This document shows positions 11,901-24,600 of a DNA stretch of 64,000 nucleotides, piece by piece. A program made the position numbers and the translations under genes. Source of the DNA: Neelides folsomi (lineage: Eukaryota > Arthropoda > Collembola > Neelipleona > Neelidae); contig JAQGBZ010000037.1 in assembly GCA_034687125.1 (NCBI GenBank), positions 62,001 to 126,000 on the forward strand. The letters run 5' to 3'. Each line of letters starts with the position of its first letter. The first letter of the stretch is position 1. The notes beneath the pieces are model-generated. The model did no database searches. It was not told the origin of the DNA and saw only the letters and a list, made by a program, of their open reading frames with translations.

Positions 11901-14900
11901 TTCTCTGAAAATCATATTGTGTAAAGCATTCAAGTAACTGGGAGAAGATATCCAACCACGATTCTCAAACCAAACCTAAAGAATTAAAGAAGTATAGTGT
12001 CAGTGATAGATGGTATTACAAATTACAATACAAAAACCTCCTTAAGCCAATAAAATGTTAAATTAACAAATTACCTTATTAACTGGTCTTTCGGTTATAT
12101 TTTGAATGGTATCTCTTTGAAAAAATTCGCTGTTGTTGAATTGATCCAGATTTATTAAAGAGTCAATTAGGTAAACAAAGTCCGCAAAATTTACTTTAAC
12201 ATCTCGAACTTGGAATTGAAATCCTCCCCATCGACGACCAATGTTTTTATGATATGTCTTGAGTAAATACTCGGATATGTTGATTTTAGTCAAATCCTGA
12301 ATAACATCATTTGTTTGGGTCTGAAATAAAAAATATTTAAAATAAAATTAATAAACATTTGCAAATTAATTTATTATGATATCGATAAACAAAACATACA
12401 AATAAAATACTTTCCATTTTCCATTATAGATCGCGATTGACCTTTTATTCAAAATCAACTTACCTTTAATTGAGGAGGCTTCGGATCTACGTCATTTGGA
12501 CAAACAAGAGATCCAGTTGAACAAGAACATTCTTTGAGGTCTGTTTTGTCAAACTGCTTTCTCTCATTATAGAACTTCTGAACACTTTCATTCGTCCATT
12601 TAAATCGATCGCACAGTTTACTCTGTCTATTTAATTGCAATTAAAATAAATTAAAATAAAAGTTGAAAATATGTAATTAAATTTTTAATTTCCAAATATT
12701 CAATTACTTTTGATCCTTAAGACATGCAGTTCCCATTCCAATGGGCCCAGTCATTTCCTTAATTATTCCTTTAGACCCGTTGTTGTTCGTTTCATTCTCA
12801 GAGAAAAATACATTGTTAGGATTTGGGTAAGCCCATGGCGTTAGTTCAAGAGGATCTTCATTAGTAGGAGGAGGAAGAATTAAAGTGAAAGTCAATGTTA
12901 AAAAAATGAACACCGCTGGAAGAATTATCTGTAAAAAATTAAAACGTGAAATGAAAAATAATTAACAAATGATCATTATTAATGATTCATTTAGATGAAT
13001 TTGTAATATTTAAGTAATACCTCAAAAAACATGGCCTTCTTATTCCTATTAGAATTTCTTAATCTTTTTAGACAAATAGTCCATATTTGTAATATTGGCA
13101 AAGGTGCTTTTGACTTTTCTTGTTTTTCTAAAGTAATTGGATGACTTTCGTTCGAATCTTCTTCAGTTTCTGTTTCATATCCGATACTTTCATTTTCTTT
13201 CTCATTTACAATACTTTTCTTCCTTGCGACCTCCTCTTGGCTTTTAAAAGATTGAATTTTCCCAACGCTTCCATTCTTAAAATAAATTTCTCCAATGCTG
13301 TTCTTTTTGGTTTTTATGTTTTCGATGCTAGATTTAATTTCATCGTGTTTTATCTCCTTCAAACTATTTCGATGAGTTCCATGGTTTAATTGGCTTTGAC
13401 TTGTGCCACCCTGAAGTCGATCACCATCTTTTTCGTTTCCAATCTCTTTGATTTCTTTCTTGTCATTTTCCTCCTTTCCTTCAATGTCGATTATTGTAGT
13501 ATTTGTATCATGTGGATTGACACGCACTCCAATGTTTTCAACATTAGTTGCCTGTAGATTGGGAGCATCGTTTGGATTTACATTTATTTCTTTATTCTCG
13601 TTAAGATGGTTCTCAACATTCATTTGCTTTTCTTCCACGTTTTGAGCACATTTAAATCTATGTAGAACATTCCTGAACTTCTCCTTATATCTCCCACTCA
13701 ATTGATGGTAACTGTTGTCTTCTTGGAGATCAGACATTGTAATCTTGAGGAAAACATCTTCGAGAGTTGTATCAGAAATTCCATAACTTGTCAATCGAAG
13801 ATTTTTCAAATTATCATCCAGATCATTAAAAAGACGTGGGAAAATGGGCAAGGAATCATATGGCAAAAGAAAAATTAGCTCCGACCCAACGTCTTCTGTG
13901 AGAATCGCATTAGGAATTATTTTATGAATAAAATTTTTCACGTCGAGTCTATTTTTCGCAGATTTGAACGATATAAGATCTGAGGTTGGAGTTTTTACAG
14001 TCGAGTTGGAAAAAAGATGTGGTGATCGAGATAAAGTTTCATCCTTGACAAGTCTTAAAGAGTAGCCTTCTCCGAATTGGGATTTTAGATAGAGACTTGT
14101 GCCAAGCGTTTTGAGTTTTCCTCTGGAAATAATGGCAATTCGATCTCCGAGTAAATCGGCTTCATCCATGTAATGAGTTGTTAGGATGATTGTTCTTCCT
14201 TTTTTGTACTTGAGTAATAGTTCCCAAATTGAACGACGGGAATATGGATCTACTCCAGATGTTGGTTCATCAAGGAATACCGTTCTGTAAATTAACAATA
14301 AATTAATACGGTTCGTTTTATGTAAATTTAAATTTAAATTAGCAATTTATAGTGATTTAATTTTACTTTGATCCTCCAACAAAAGCAATAGCGACTGAGA
14401 GTTTTCTCTTCATTCCACCTGAGAGGTTTCCTGGAAATTCGTATCGCTTTTGTGGGATTCCAAGATCATCAAGAAAATTCATAATTTCTTTTTCTGTGAG
14501 TTTCTTCGTTGTTTTAAGTCCAGCAAAAAATTGCAAATGTTCTTCAACATTCAACCTTAAGTTCAAAATGTACATCTTTTAGTCAGAATAAGACGATATG
14601 ATCGGAATTCTTTAATTATTGAAATAACATTAACCTGTCAAAAAGGACATTATGCTGAGGACACATTCCAAGATCTTTTCTGATCTCCGGCATGTTTTTC
14701 CTTATATCTAATCCATAAATCATAGCCGTCCCACTTGTTGGGGGAAACAGTCCAGTGAGAATAGATCTATAAATTTTAAAAAATATAAAAAATGTGTAAA
14801 AAATTTTATTTCATGATTTATTTGTATGTGGCCATGTGGTAATGGTAAATAAATAATTACATTGTCGTTGTCTTTCCAGCTCCGTTGTGTCCAAGAAAAC

Positions 14901-17900
14901 TGGTGATTTGACTTTCATAAAAATTTAAGCTTAAATTCTCAAGAGCTATACGACCGTTTGAATAAATTTTACTCAAATTTGAGACAACCACACCCTTTTC
15001 AAGTCCATCGGGTTCCTTTTCCACAACTGCATCACCTAAATTAAAATAATAAAATAAATTATCAGAAGAAAATATGCTTTAAATGTTAACAGCAAAATAA
15101 TAGTAATGTAGATAATTAAATACCTCCAGATCCAAGAGGAATAATTCGATAGTGGTCTTTAACAACTTCATTTTTCTTCCAACATTTCAAAAATTTGAAA
15201 GGAAAATACCAAGGCTTTGGCATCCCAGAATCTCCTATAATTACACATTTTTTAAAGTCAAGTTGAATTCTTTACATTGTAATGATGGATTATCAGCCCT
15301 ATCTGAGAAAGTGAAAAATGTACCCGGATATATAGCTTCAATATACAGCGTAAGAAGGAAGTAAAGAATTGCGTCAAACCAAAGCATCAGAATACAGTAG
15401 CTTAGATTGAAATCATCTTCAGAGACACTTGAAAGCGCAAGGGAATCCCATTGAGCTCCAATTCCATCTTCTTCATAACGTGCAAAATATGTACAGCCAA
15501 ATCCAAATGCAACGTTTGAGATCAAAGACTAATTTTATAAAGCAATATAAAATAGTTTTATTATGATTAAGTAATTGTAATTTAGCAATATTTATTTCTT
15601 ATTTAAAGATTAATTTTAACTTTAATTGTGGAAATATTATTAATTTCAACTTACTCCCACAAGCATATGACGCCAATTGAGCTCTTCTTCCCATATCACG
15701 AGAAAGCTATATGGAAGGTAAGAGATGAAAAATAAGATACCACCTACAAATGTAAAAAAAATCTTGATTAGTTGTTTAATTTTTAATTTTAATTAGATTA
15801 AGAATCCTATTTAAAATTAAAGTTTGATTGCACCAGCAGCTGCAGCCGAATTAGCTTTATTGAAGAAAGTTGAGACAAGAAAACTGAAAGAAATTGTGGC
15901 GACAGTGAAGCTAATCATGAAGGCCCAAATTAAAAAGAAGTCAGATTGCTCGAGTATTTTTCCGAACTGAAAATGAATTCAAAATGAAAATATAAATATA
16001 AATAAAATTTTTAAGAATAGACATAAAATCGACATAATTTCTTAAATACCTTTAAAATAATCGAGAGAATTGTTGCAGAAACGAACATGACACCGAAACT
16101 ATCGATGAACCAACCGACCCAAATCACAAAGTTTCCCAAGCCCATGACTTTTACAACTTCTTTCAATTTTATTTCCTTCTCCAGCACAATAGATTTTACG
16201 ATCATTGACGAAGCATAAACCCATGCTAGGACCATAAAGAGAGGGAAGGTCCTTGAAATTGCTCGAATGTATCTATAAAATATTCGACAATTAAACATTT
16301 TTTAAACATTATATTTAAATGTGGTTAAAAATTAAAATCCATACTGATCATAAATGTAGCAAGGATAAGGAAACTGTTGAAGATAATTGATGATATTATC
16401 CGTGGATTTTCCGGTAACTTCTTCCACAAGACTTTGTTCAATCATTTCTTGCAAGTAAATAAATCCACTTGTGATGTATTTCAGATCAAAAATCGGCCTT
16501 CTTCTTGGACCTTTGCTATAAAGTCGATCACGTATAGCCCTCGTTCCATCAATTTTGTCACTGTCCATTCTAACATTAAGTAAGGTAATAAAATTTATAA
16601 AAATCTCATTTATTTGGGTATAATTACTAATTACAAAGTTAAGTTAACAAAATGTTGACTTTCGATACCTGATTTTATAATGAATGTGATGAGGAAGAGT
16701 TTCATTTTCACTGATATTCGTAAAAACAATCACAGCCCAAATTGTGTTCAAAGGAATAAGTTTCACTCCTTCTTTCACAGCTTCGTATTCTGTTGCAAAT
16801 CCTCGAGTTTTATTGTATTTGACACACTGTTAAAATAATTCACGTAAATATTATGTTTGTTAACAATGGTCCTCCATGTCCTCCAATATAAAAATAACAA
16901 AATTTATTAGAGTTGTAAATTATTTTTCATACGTTAATCATATCACCAATCATTTCGGTGTACCAGTCGAGATCATCAAGACCATTAAAAGCTTCAGTCA
17001 AGTTAGTTTTAGATAAAGTATCGAGTAACGCCTTCAGTTCATTTTTTTGTTTCTCGGAGGAATCACTCATGAACATTAATATCATATCCGATGTTCCAGG
17101 ATCATCTAATAATTTCTGCGAGTTAATAAAATTAAGGATTATTTACTATTTAATAATTCTATTGAGTCTTAAAATTTATTTATTTAAAAAAAATTCACCT
17201 GTCCAATTTTGAATAACTTGTCGCCTTCCATTCGAACATTTCGCAATTTGTGAAGAATTTGGATAAGACTATTGAGGCTGTATTCAACATCTTTCAAACC
17301 GCTGAACTTCTTTTCGATTCTTTTCATGATGGATTCGGTGAAGTTGTTGATTGGAGAATATAAGAGTTCACCTCTAAAATAATAATTAAATACATATTTA
17401 CATAAATTGCATATTGAATAAAAATGTTATTCTTCCTTACCTAATTAACGGTTTAACTTGCTTCCAAAGGAAGGCCGTATATCGATTAGCTTCGAGTTGC
17501 TGAAAAAACTTGTTGCAGGCTGGACTGACTGTTTCATCGTACTCTGAGTGACTATCAGATTTCCAATCTTTTAAACGGTCTCTTATGCTGTCGAACCTAA
17601 ATAAGTAAATAAATAACCAATAAATATCCATGTGCATATTTTTTATAAGTAAAATTAATAAATTGATAATTAATAAGTATTTGTAGTAATAAAAATGAGT
17701 TACCGATTGGCTGTACTTGGATCAAATCCAAATGCTGACGAATTTGCAAGTAAAGATTTTAGATTAACACCACAAAGAGCTTGGTAAATTTTTATTGTCA
17801 GATTATTCGTTGAATTGTCTTTAGAAAGATCATTAAACTTGTCTCTGAACTCTTTGAAAATGCTGAAATAAAAATTCAAGATTATTAAAGGTTAATCGTT

Positions 17901-19486
17901 GGTCTGTCTGTTAATTTATTTAAACGTCTATAAGCTTACTTAAAAAGTTCCGATAAATTCTGAATCGCTTCTGGATCAATATCTTTTCTCATCAAATATA
18001 TATTGTTGAATACTTTATCGTAATCTAATACTTGTTCAATCTAAAATAATCCAATGTTAAATAAAGTTAAAATACATACTATAGGTAGAATAATGAAATA
18101 ATACAAATACAGTATAAAATAGCTTATTATAATTAATGTAATAATATGGTAATAAATAAAATGTAATTTGACTTACCATTGCAGCGATTCCTTCTTTGTT
18201 CATATAATTCGTATAAATTGTAAAGAGCATTAAAAGCTTGTTCCGATCCATTCTGCAAAGTCTTTGAAAAGCTTGTTGATTGGGCATGGTTATCAATGAA
18301 TAATTTTTAACTTCGTCGCAATTGTTATTTTGAAAATCTAATAGGACTTCTTTGATTGATTCCTAAATAAGTAAAAAAAAGTATCAATGATTAACCAATA
18401 CCTATATTATATTCAAATTTTTTTATAATCGTTAAATAATTACCTGACTGATTGAGTTTAAATTAATTATGATTTCTAAAAAATTTTCCAATTCTTCGTG
18501 TGTTGTTCCAGTAAAACTTGGAGCTGATTCCATAAAATGAATACGGCGTTCGTCGGGTCTAAGCAAATCTTTCAGCTTGACGTTCCCTGTTAAGATTATA
18601 TAAATTATTTTAAAGTTTGTTATAGGTTTCAACTAACAATAATCTCAAAGTACCTAATTTAGAGAGATTTTCTTGGCTGGCTAAACCAGTCATAATCTTT
18701 ATATAGTTGACGATGTCATTGGTAGTCTGTCGAATTGTTTCAGTTTGAGGAATTGATGATAAAATTCTTTTAATGACAGGAGTCACACGATTGATGAATT
18801 GAGTTAATCTAAAGAAACGAATAGTTAAATTAACATTTTTGTTAATATTTTATACAAAATGTTAATTATGTTATATTGTTTTCAAATAATTTATTCATAT
18901 GTCGACAATATTATTAAATTATGAAACTTACAATGCACCTTCCCACAAATTCTCGTGTTCATTCTCGATCTCGTAATCCACGCATGTATTGTTTAGTGAG
19001 CAAACAAAATTTTGTAAAAACTCAAATCCACCAACTGATGGTAGTGTTTTTTCTGCAAGATGACCTATGAAATATAAATCATTTTCAATCAATTAAATTC
19101 TATGTATATTTTAAAATACTTAATAAATTCGCATTCGTTAAACTTTCACATTTGGGATATATTAAATGAGTATTAAAGTGATAAATACTGTAAAGAATAT
19201 TCACTTACAATCAGGATTCTTTGTTTTCAGTCCCCTTGTGCGAACCCACATAAGAATTAGGAAAAGAAAGAGTGGCCATAAAAGTTCCATAAAAATTCGA
19301 ACCTACAAAATAAAAAACATTTTTAGACCGATTAGAAATGAAATGATAACTGCCACAAATGGAATTAACAATATTATTTTTATAGGTACTATAAAAATGT
19401 GATTTTGCAAGCTTTACCTTATGTCTTTTCCTTAATATCAAATTCTTCCATAGAAGGAGCTTAAGTTGATGACAGAAACTTGTCAT
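8913..19486 (-). CDS. ABCA1-type full ABC transporter, subfamily A
   Basis: A membrane lipid exporter or flippase family. 38 exons in frame, about 2,341 residues (ABCA1 is 2,261). Exons run from 19418-19486 and 19209-19302 through the largest, 13021-14284, to 9034-9271 and 8913-8960. The N-terminus ([15 protein letters not shown]) and first membrane segment are ABCA-typical. A large extracellular domain follows, at about residues 55-640, then [17 protein letters not shown] at about 675. The first nucleotide-binding domain has Walker [10 protein letters not shown] (about 948), signature LSGGM (about 1045) and Walker [10 protein letters not shown] (about 1067). A charged linker rich in Asn, Glu and Lys comes next (about 1250-1460). 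The second half has [16 protein letters not shown] and CLGRGLVE, then Walker [10 protein letters not shown] (about 2060), signature YSGGNKRKL and DEPTSGMDP. The final exon supplies the conserved end IFVKFASNQ. All introns are GT-AG. ABCA1 versus other long members cannot be decided. Confidence 0.95.
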
Positions 19487-20417
19487 GGCCGAAATTAGAT
19501 TTAATCTAATACGAAAATATTTGTGAAGATTTGATCGGTAAACTGAACACAAATCAGTATTTGAAACTGAATATTTTCAAGGTTGTCTATCACAAATCAC
19601 AATGGAATTCACTTAAAATTCAATTTATCATTTTCCAGTTGTAAACATTATCGTATTCGCATCAATTCAAAAAGTTTAATTGATAAATGTAAGTATGTTG
19701 TGTATGGCACTTTCTGACTCATCATGAATGGTTTAACATAAATTATGATTTCTTGAATGGGGCATTATAAGTTGATTTTCAATTAAATATAATATGCGTA
19801 ATATAGGAGATATGATATAAAATGTTTATAACAGACCTTGACACAAAGGTCTACAATGTTAGTAAAGGAGAAGCTGAGAGGTTGAGATTATGTTTGATCA
19901 CATCCATAAATTTTTGACTTCCCGTTTTTGATGATTGTAGATTAAGGTATAATTCATTATACAATTATGTAATTTTATATAGCTTCAGCGTATTTTCCTC
20001 TGAACTTGAAATCTTCGAAAGTGTATTTGGTGAATGTAAAGCAATGGGTAAAGCAAATCCGTGTTAATGCTTAAGTGCTGCTTCAGCTAAAATTGTCATC
20101 AACTGCAAAATATCAAATCTATATATCTGTATATTCATCGTATACCCATTTATATTATATCGTGAACCTATATTATTTTTGTTCGAATATTTATATTAAT
20201 TCGGGCAGGGTCAATTGATTAACATTTGTATGACATAAATATAAAATATAGTTGTGGTATTTAAATGGAAAATTACCTTAATTGCAAAGTTAACGCATAA
20301 ATGGTGGCTCGTGAGGTTAATAAGCCTTCGTTAAATAACTTATTGGCATTGAGGTGACTTCATAACTTCGTTATTATTTTCAATTTAACTTTTGACAATT
20401 TGGATATTCTTTTTGGT
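19487..20417. other. Upstream region of the ABCA gene
   Basis: AT-rich sequence directly upstream of the minus-strand ABCA start codon. It presumably holds the promoter and 5' UTR, but no TATA or initiator site is convincing. No coding feature is seen. Confidence 0.4.
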
Positions 20418-20829
20418 AAAAGTAGGGCTGGCGGGCGAAGCCCGCCAACCAGCCCGCTCCCTTCGGATGTGTTTTTATACTAATGGTGCCGATAACGAAT
20501 ATGATAATAATTAGTTGTGCAATATTATAATTACGGAGTTAACTTTAGTTAAAGTTGGTTAAATCCTCTATTACTTTTCATTGGTTTTGTATTGGAAGTA
20601 TATTTGAGATAATTTAGTTTTAGCTCCAGGCGTTTCTGCAGAGTTCCATTACTTGTCCTTTCTCGTTTTTGTTACTCTTTCAATTTTGTCTTTTCAAAAA
20701 ATTAATTGTTTGATATTTCAAGCTAGGTTAAGTTAGGTTTGCTAATTATTGCTGATTTTATATTCGTTATCAGCACCATCGATTTAGTATAAAAACACAT
20801 CGGAAATACGGTTGGCGGGCGCTACTTTT
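20418..20829. mobile_element. MITE-like element with long terminal inverted repeats
   Basis: The two ends are inverted copies. The left end runs from AAAAGTAG at 20418 to GATAACGAATAT at 20502; the right end from ATATTCGTTATC at 20760 to CTACTTTT at 20829. Shared blocks inside the arms include GATGTGTTTTTATACTAA and GATAACGAATAT. The left arm alone carries an extra palindrome, GGCGGGC-GAA-GCCCGCC. There is no internal coding capacity in about 410 bp, so it must be non-autonomous. No clean target-site duplication was found, and the superfamily is unknown. Confidence 0.75.
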
Positions 20830-23800
20830 TCCTTCTTTTTCATATAAATAAAAGCTTATATTAACTTGTTTGTGTATCAATGCTTAACACTTCAAGTTAT
20901 TATATCATATATCATTTAATTAAATTATTACAATACACACGAATTAATTATTAGTTATTAAAATATAATACTTTTATTTACATATAATACATTTTTCAAT
21001 TGTGCCTATGACCATGACGAGATGCTCTCTTTCTAATGTAATAAATAGCTTATAATCACTTTAATTATAATGTGAACTCATTATTTGGTAAGGTAAATTA
21101 AAACTTGGTATATCACAGACTCTTCAACTGATGTTCAAAGACATTTAAAATGTCATAATAAGCCGATTTACAATTATTAGCACAGTTGATATTAGACACT
21201 AGATATTTTGTTCGTTCATGAATGACAGAGCAAATCGGTGAAGTATCACAATAAAATTCATCGATCCCATATTCAACCTTCACGAACTTGTCAAGCGCGG
21301 ATTCTCATTTTGTTATATATCTGTAATTATCTATCACAAGTCGAAGAATTTCTTAATACTTCAGGTAAAACCATACCATTATGAGTTAATGACTCATCCT
21401 CACTGAGATTTCAAAGAAAGATGAAGAAGAGCAACATTGAATGTCAAATGAAAGACAAATGACAAAGATGTGAAAAGGGATTTATTTACGGAGTTGGATT
21501 ATTTACAAAAAGTTCCTTGGTGAATTTTATATCAAATGGCGCGCTATAGGCCTATAGAACAGAATGTACAAAATAACAAAATCACTTGCATTTTGTGGTT
21601 TGGTTTCCCTTCAATGTTCAATCTCGTTCAATTTAATATTATCGTTAGTTTCATTAGGCTTGTTCTATTATAAATAAATGATTAAATGCATACTGGAGGA
21701 TGTTTTATACATAGAAATAAAGACAGAGTAGTTAATAATATTTAACGATGTAAATGAGGTTTAGTCTGATGATTACCTATATATTTATTTTTACCTGACT
21801 CTACTATCATGTGTAAGTAGTCATTTTTATTTATAGCAATAGTTATATAAGTATGCATAATATGTCAAATGACGAGTTGATATTTATAAAATTATAAATA
21901 TCAACAGTACCACAAATTACAAATTATATTAATTAGCATCAGTCATATCACAACCCTCTTGGACCTGTTCTAATTTCTAGTCACAATTTATTCTGAATTA
22001 TTTCATAAATGAATATTTCTTGGATTCAAAAGTGAATGGGAGAGATCTTCAGTCGATATTTTAATGACTAATAAAATGTATGTAATACGGAGGAAGTCAA
22101 TGTCAAGTATCTATTCAATGCTACATTAAACTAACAATTTAACTATCGATATATGATTTGTATTCAATTTTGTTATACATATTGTTCTTATTGTTCGATT
22201 ATTATCTAGGCATCTTCTTTGCTCGAAGTGAATCATAATAAATAAATGCATTTTAATTTTTTATTGAATTATTGTGCAATGTGATAATGGAAAAGGGAAG
22301 GTGCAAAGAGAAACTCAAAAGGAACGAGTTTCCTCAATAGGATTTTTAAAAAGATTTTTCTACCTATTATTTATAATTATTAACAATTTTTATATCTCTC
22401 GTTGTAAAATATTATATATCATTAAACATTTAATTTTGGGTATTTTAAAAGAATATTCAATTCATTAAAGTTAGTAATTAGTAATTACAGTTATATGCGG
22501 AAATTGTTATTAAATTATATGTTAAATAATTGTAATAAGCAGCAAGCGAAATTCTTACATTAGTACAGCCAAAACCTTTTTGGTTCGGTTTTGGTTTAAA
22601 TTTTTAAATTAATCAACGAAAATTGTGTGTTCAACAAATATTTCAGCATAATATGCATACTTGCTTTGAATTGATGAAGCTGTATTAGTACTTTACAAAT
22701 ATCTGTATTTACAAAGCTAGAATCAATATGCAATACAAGTACATTATCTAACTAAATGTAAATAAGGCCTTGTGCAAATTCCATACTCTTCAAAAATAAA
22801 ATTTAAGTAGCAACTAATTGTGAGCAAATACACATAAACTTGAAGCGTCTGGCATTTAAATTTTTATTTAAAAATTAGCACAATCTTCACTATAATTAAA
22901 TGGATAAAAGTGAAAGGAGAAATCTTAACAAAGTTCAGACGATTACATCACCATCATTGATTCATAATAAGTTATAAGTATTACCTATTATTATCCAACA
23001 AATGTTATGGATTATCCGATGAATGATCAGAAAGATTTAAAGGTATTAATTCGATATATATAATTATATTAAAATTAAAAATCATAAGCAAATAAGGATG
23101 GGTTATATTGAAATTGAATTTTACAATATGTCTATTTATAATCTTAATTTGGATTGCTACAGTGTTTGTATTTATTACTGACAATTATGTACCTAAGCAT
23201 AACTAATTATGAATAAACCAATAGTTGAGGATGAGTCGAGGTGTTAATATTTACAAGTTTGGAGAAATTGGAGTGAATCTTTGACTGACAGCCGGATATC
23301 ATTGTTTGGAGAAGTACAAAAGATTAATTGGGATGAGAAATAATGATGCCTTTGGGTGATATGGATAATGGTTAACTAAGAAATACCTTAAATGACTACT
23401 ACTAACATCCATTGAGACCATGGATGCATAATTAGTTGGTATATAATATTTACACTCTTATTGGACATTAGAGGAAAATGAATGAACATCCTCAACCCAG
23501 CTCATTAAACGTCTCAATAACTTGGCTTAATCTCCTCAGGCTCTTCTCAAAGGCAAGCACTCACTTGCGTAACTCACGCACAAATACAATCCATAATAAC
23601 ATGTAATACCCGATCTAGTATTTAATCAGCTCATTTGCCTTTCATAATCAATCGTTCACTTCGTTTCAGTTCATTCATAAAACGAGAGTCGTTAAGCAAT
23701 AGATTACATGATTAACATCCTCAAGAATACGAAAGGGACAATTGCACTGCTATTTGTTTACAAGCTCAAGTCGCTAAACCAAACAAATAAACTCCAAATA

Positions 23801-24600
23801 CTTCTGGTAAATCTAAGGTCTACACCTATACCTTATGCTGTTCTTATTTAGGTATCTAAACTTTATTGTAAAAGTAATAAACAGAGTTAGTATACCATAT
23901 TATGTTTTTATAAAATATGTAATTAATGAGCGCTATTCTAAAGTAGTGTAATAGGTATGTGTAATTATTGAATAGGTACTCCATGTCATAATATTAATTA
24001 AAAAAGTCTAGTAATTAATTTCTCATCTACATACATAAACATTTGCTCCATCAAATAAGCCAGACAAGAGAGATTTGTTCCATGACCAAATATTTATTAT
24101 ACATTTGTATTAATCAGTATTTACCCATATGGAAGTGGTATTCGTTTGGCATTAAGGAGACATTAACTGACATGAAGACTTATATAACTTCCATCTTGTT
24201 TGTTTATGATTACAAAGGAACCCACAAATTCCCCAGTTCAAGAACTGTTGAGGAGGTGGAGAAGGGAAACACTTTCCATTTTCTTAAACAATCTTATATT
24301 GTTCTCTCCGTTCACTTATGGTGACGTTTTATTTTACGAGTCGGTCGAGCCGAGGATGAAAGTTTCCTTATGAGAATAGGAAGTTAATCCTCAATTCCTC
24401 ACCCTCATCCTTAAATACACGTTGAGGCTCCCAATGAGCTTCGAAGAGAATGAGCCCTATTATAAATACATGGGTTCTCATGAGATGGATAAAAAGACTC
24501 ATTCTCTTTGGCGATATTTAAACATGGTTTAACGTCTCTCCTTAAGACAGAGAAACCGAGACGAAGTTTTGAAATCCTCTTTGCCTCCAAATTGAGAATC
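20830..24600. other. Gene-free AT-rich stretch
   Basis: No exon with splice sites and coding character was found. The longest frame (24043-24324) has no family resemblance and codon use like random AT-rich DNA. No RNA gene was recognised. Confidence 0.5.

Noticed and set aside
24043-24324. 93-codon open frame in the gene-free stretch
   Set aside because: No family resemblance, no fitting splice sites, and composition like the surrounding non-coding DNA.
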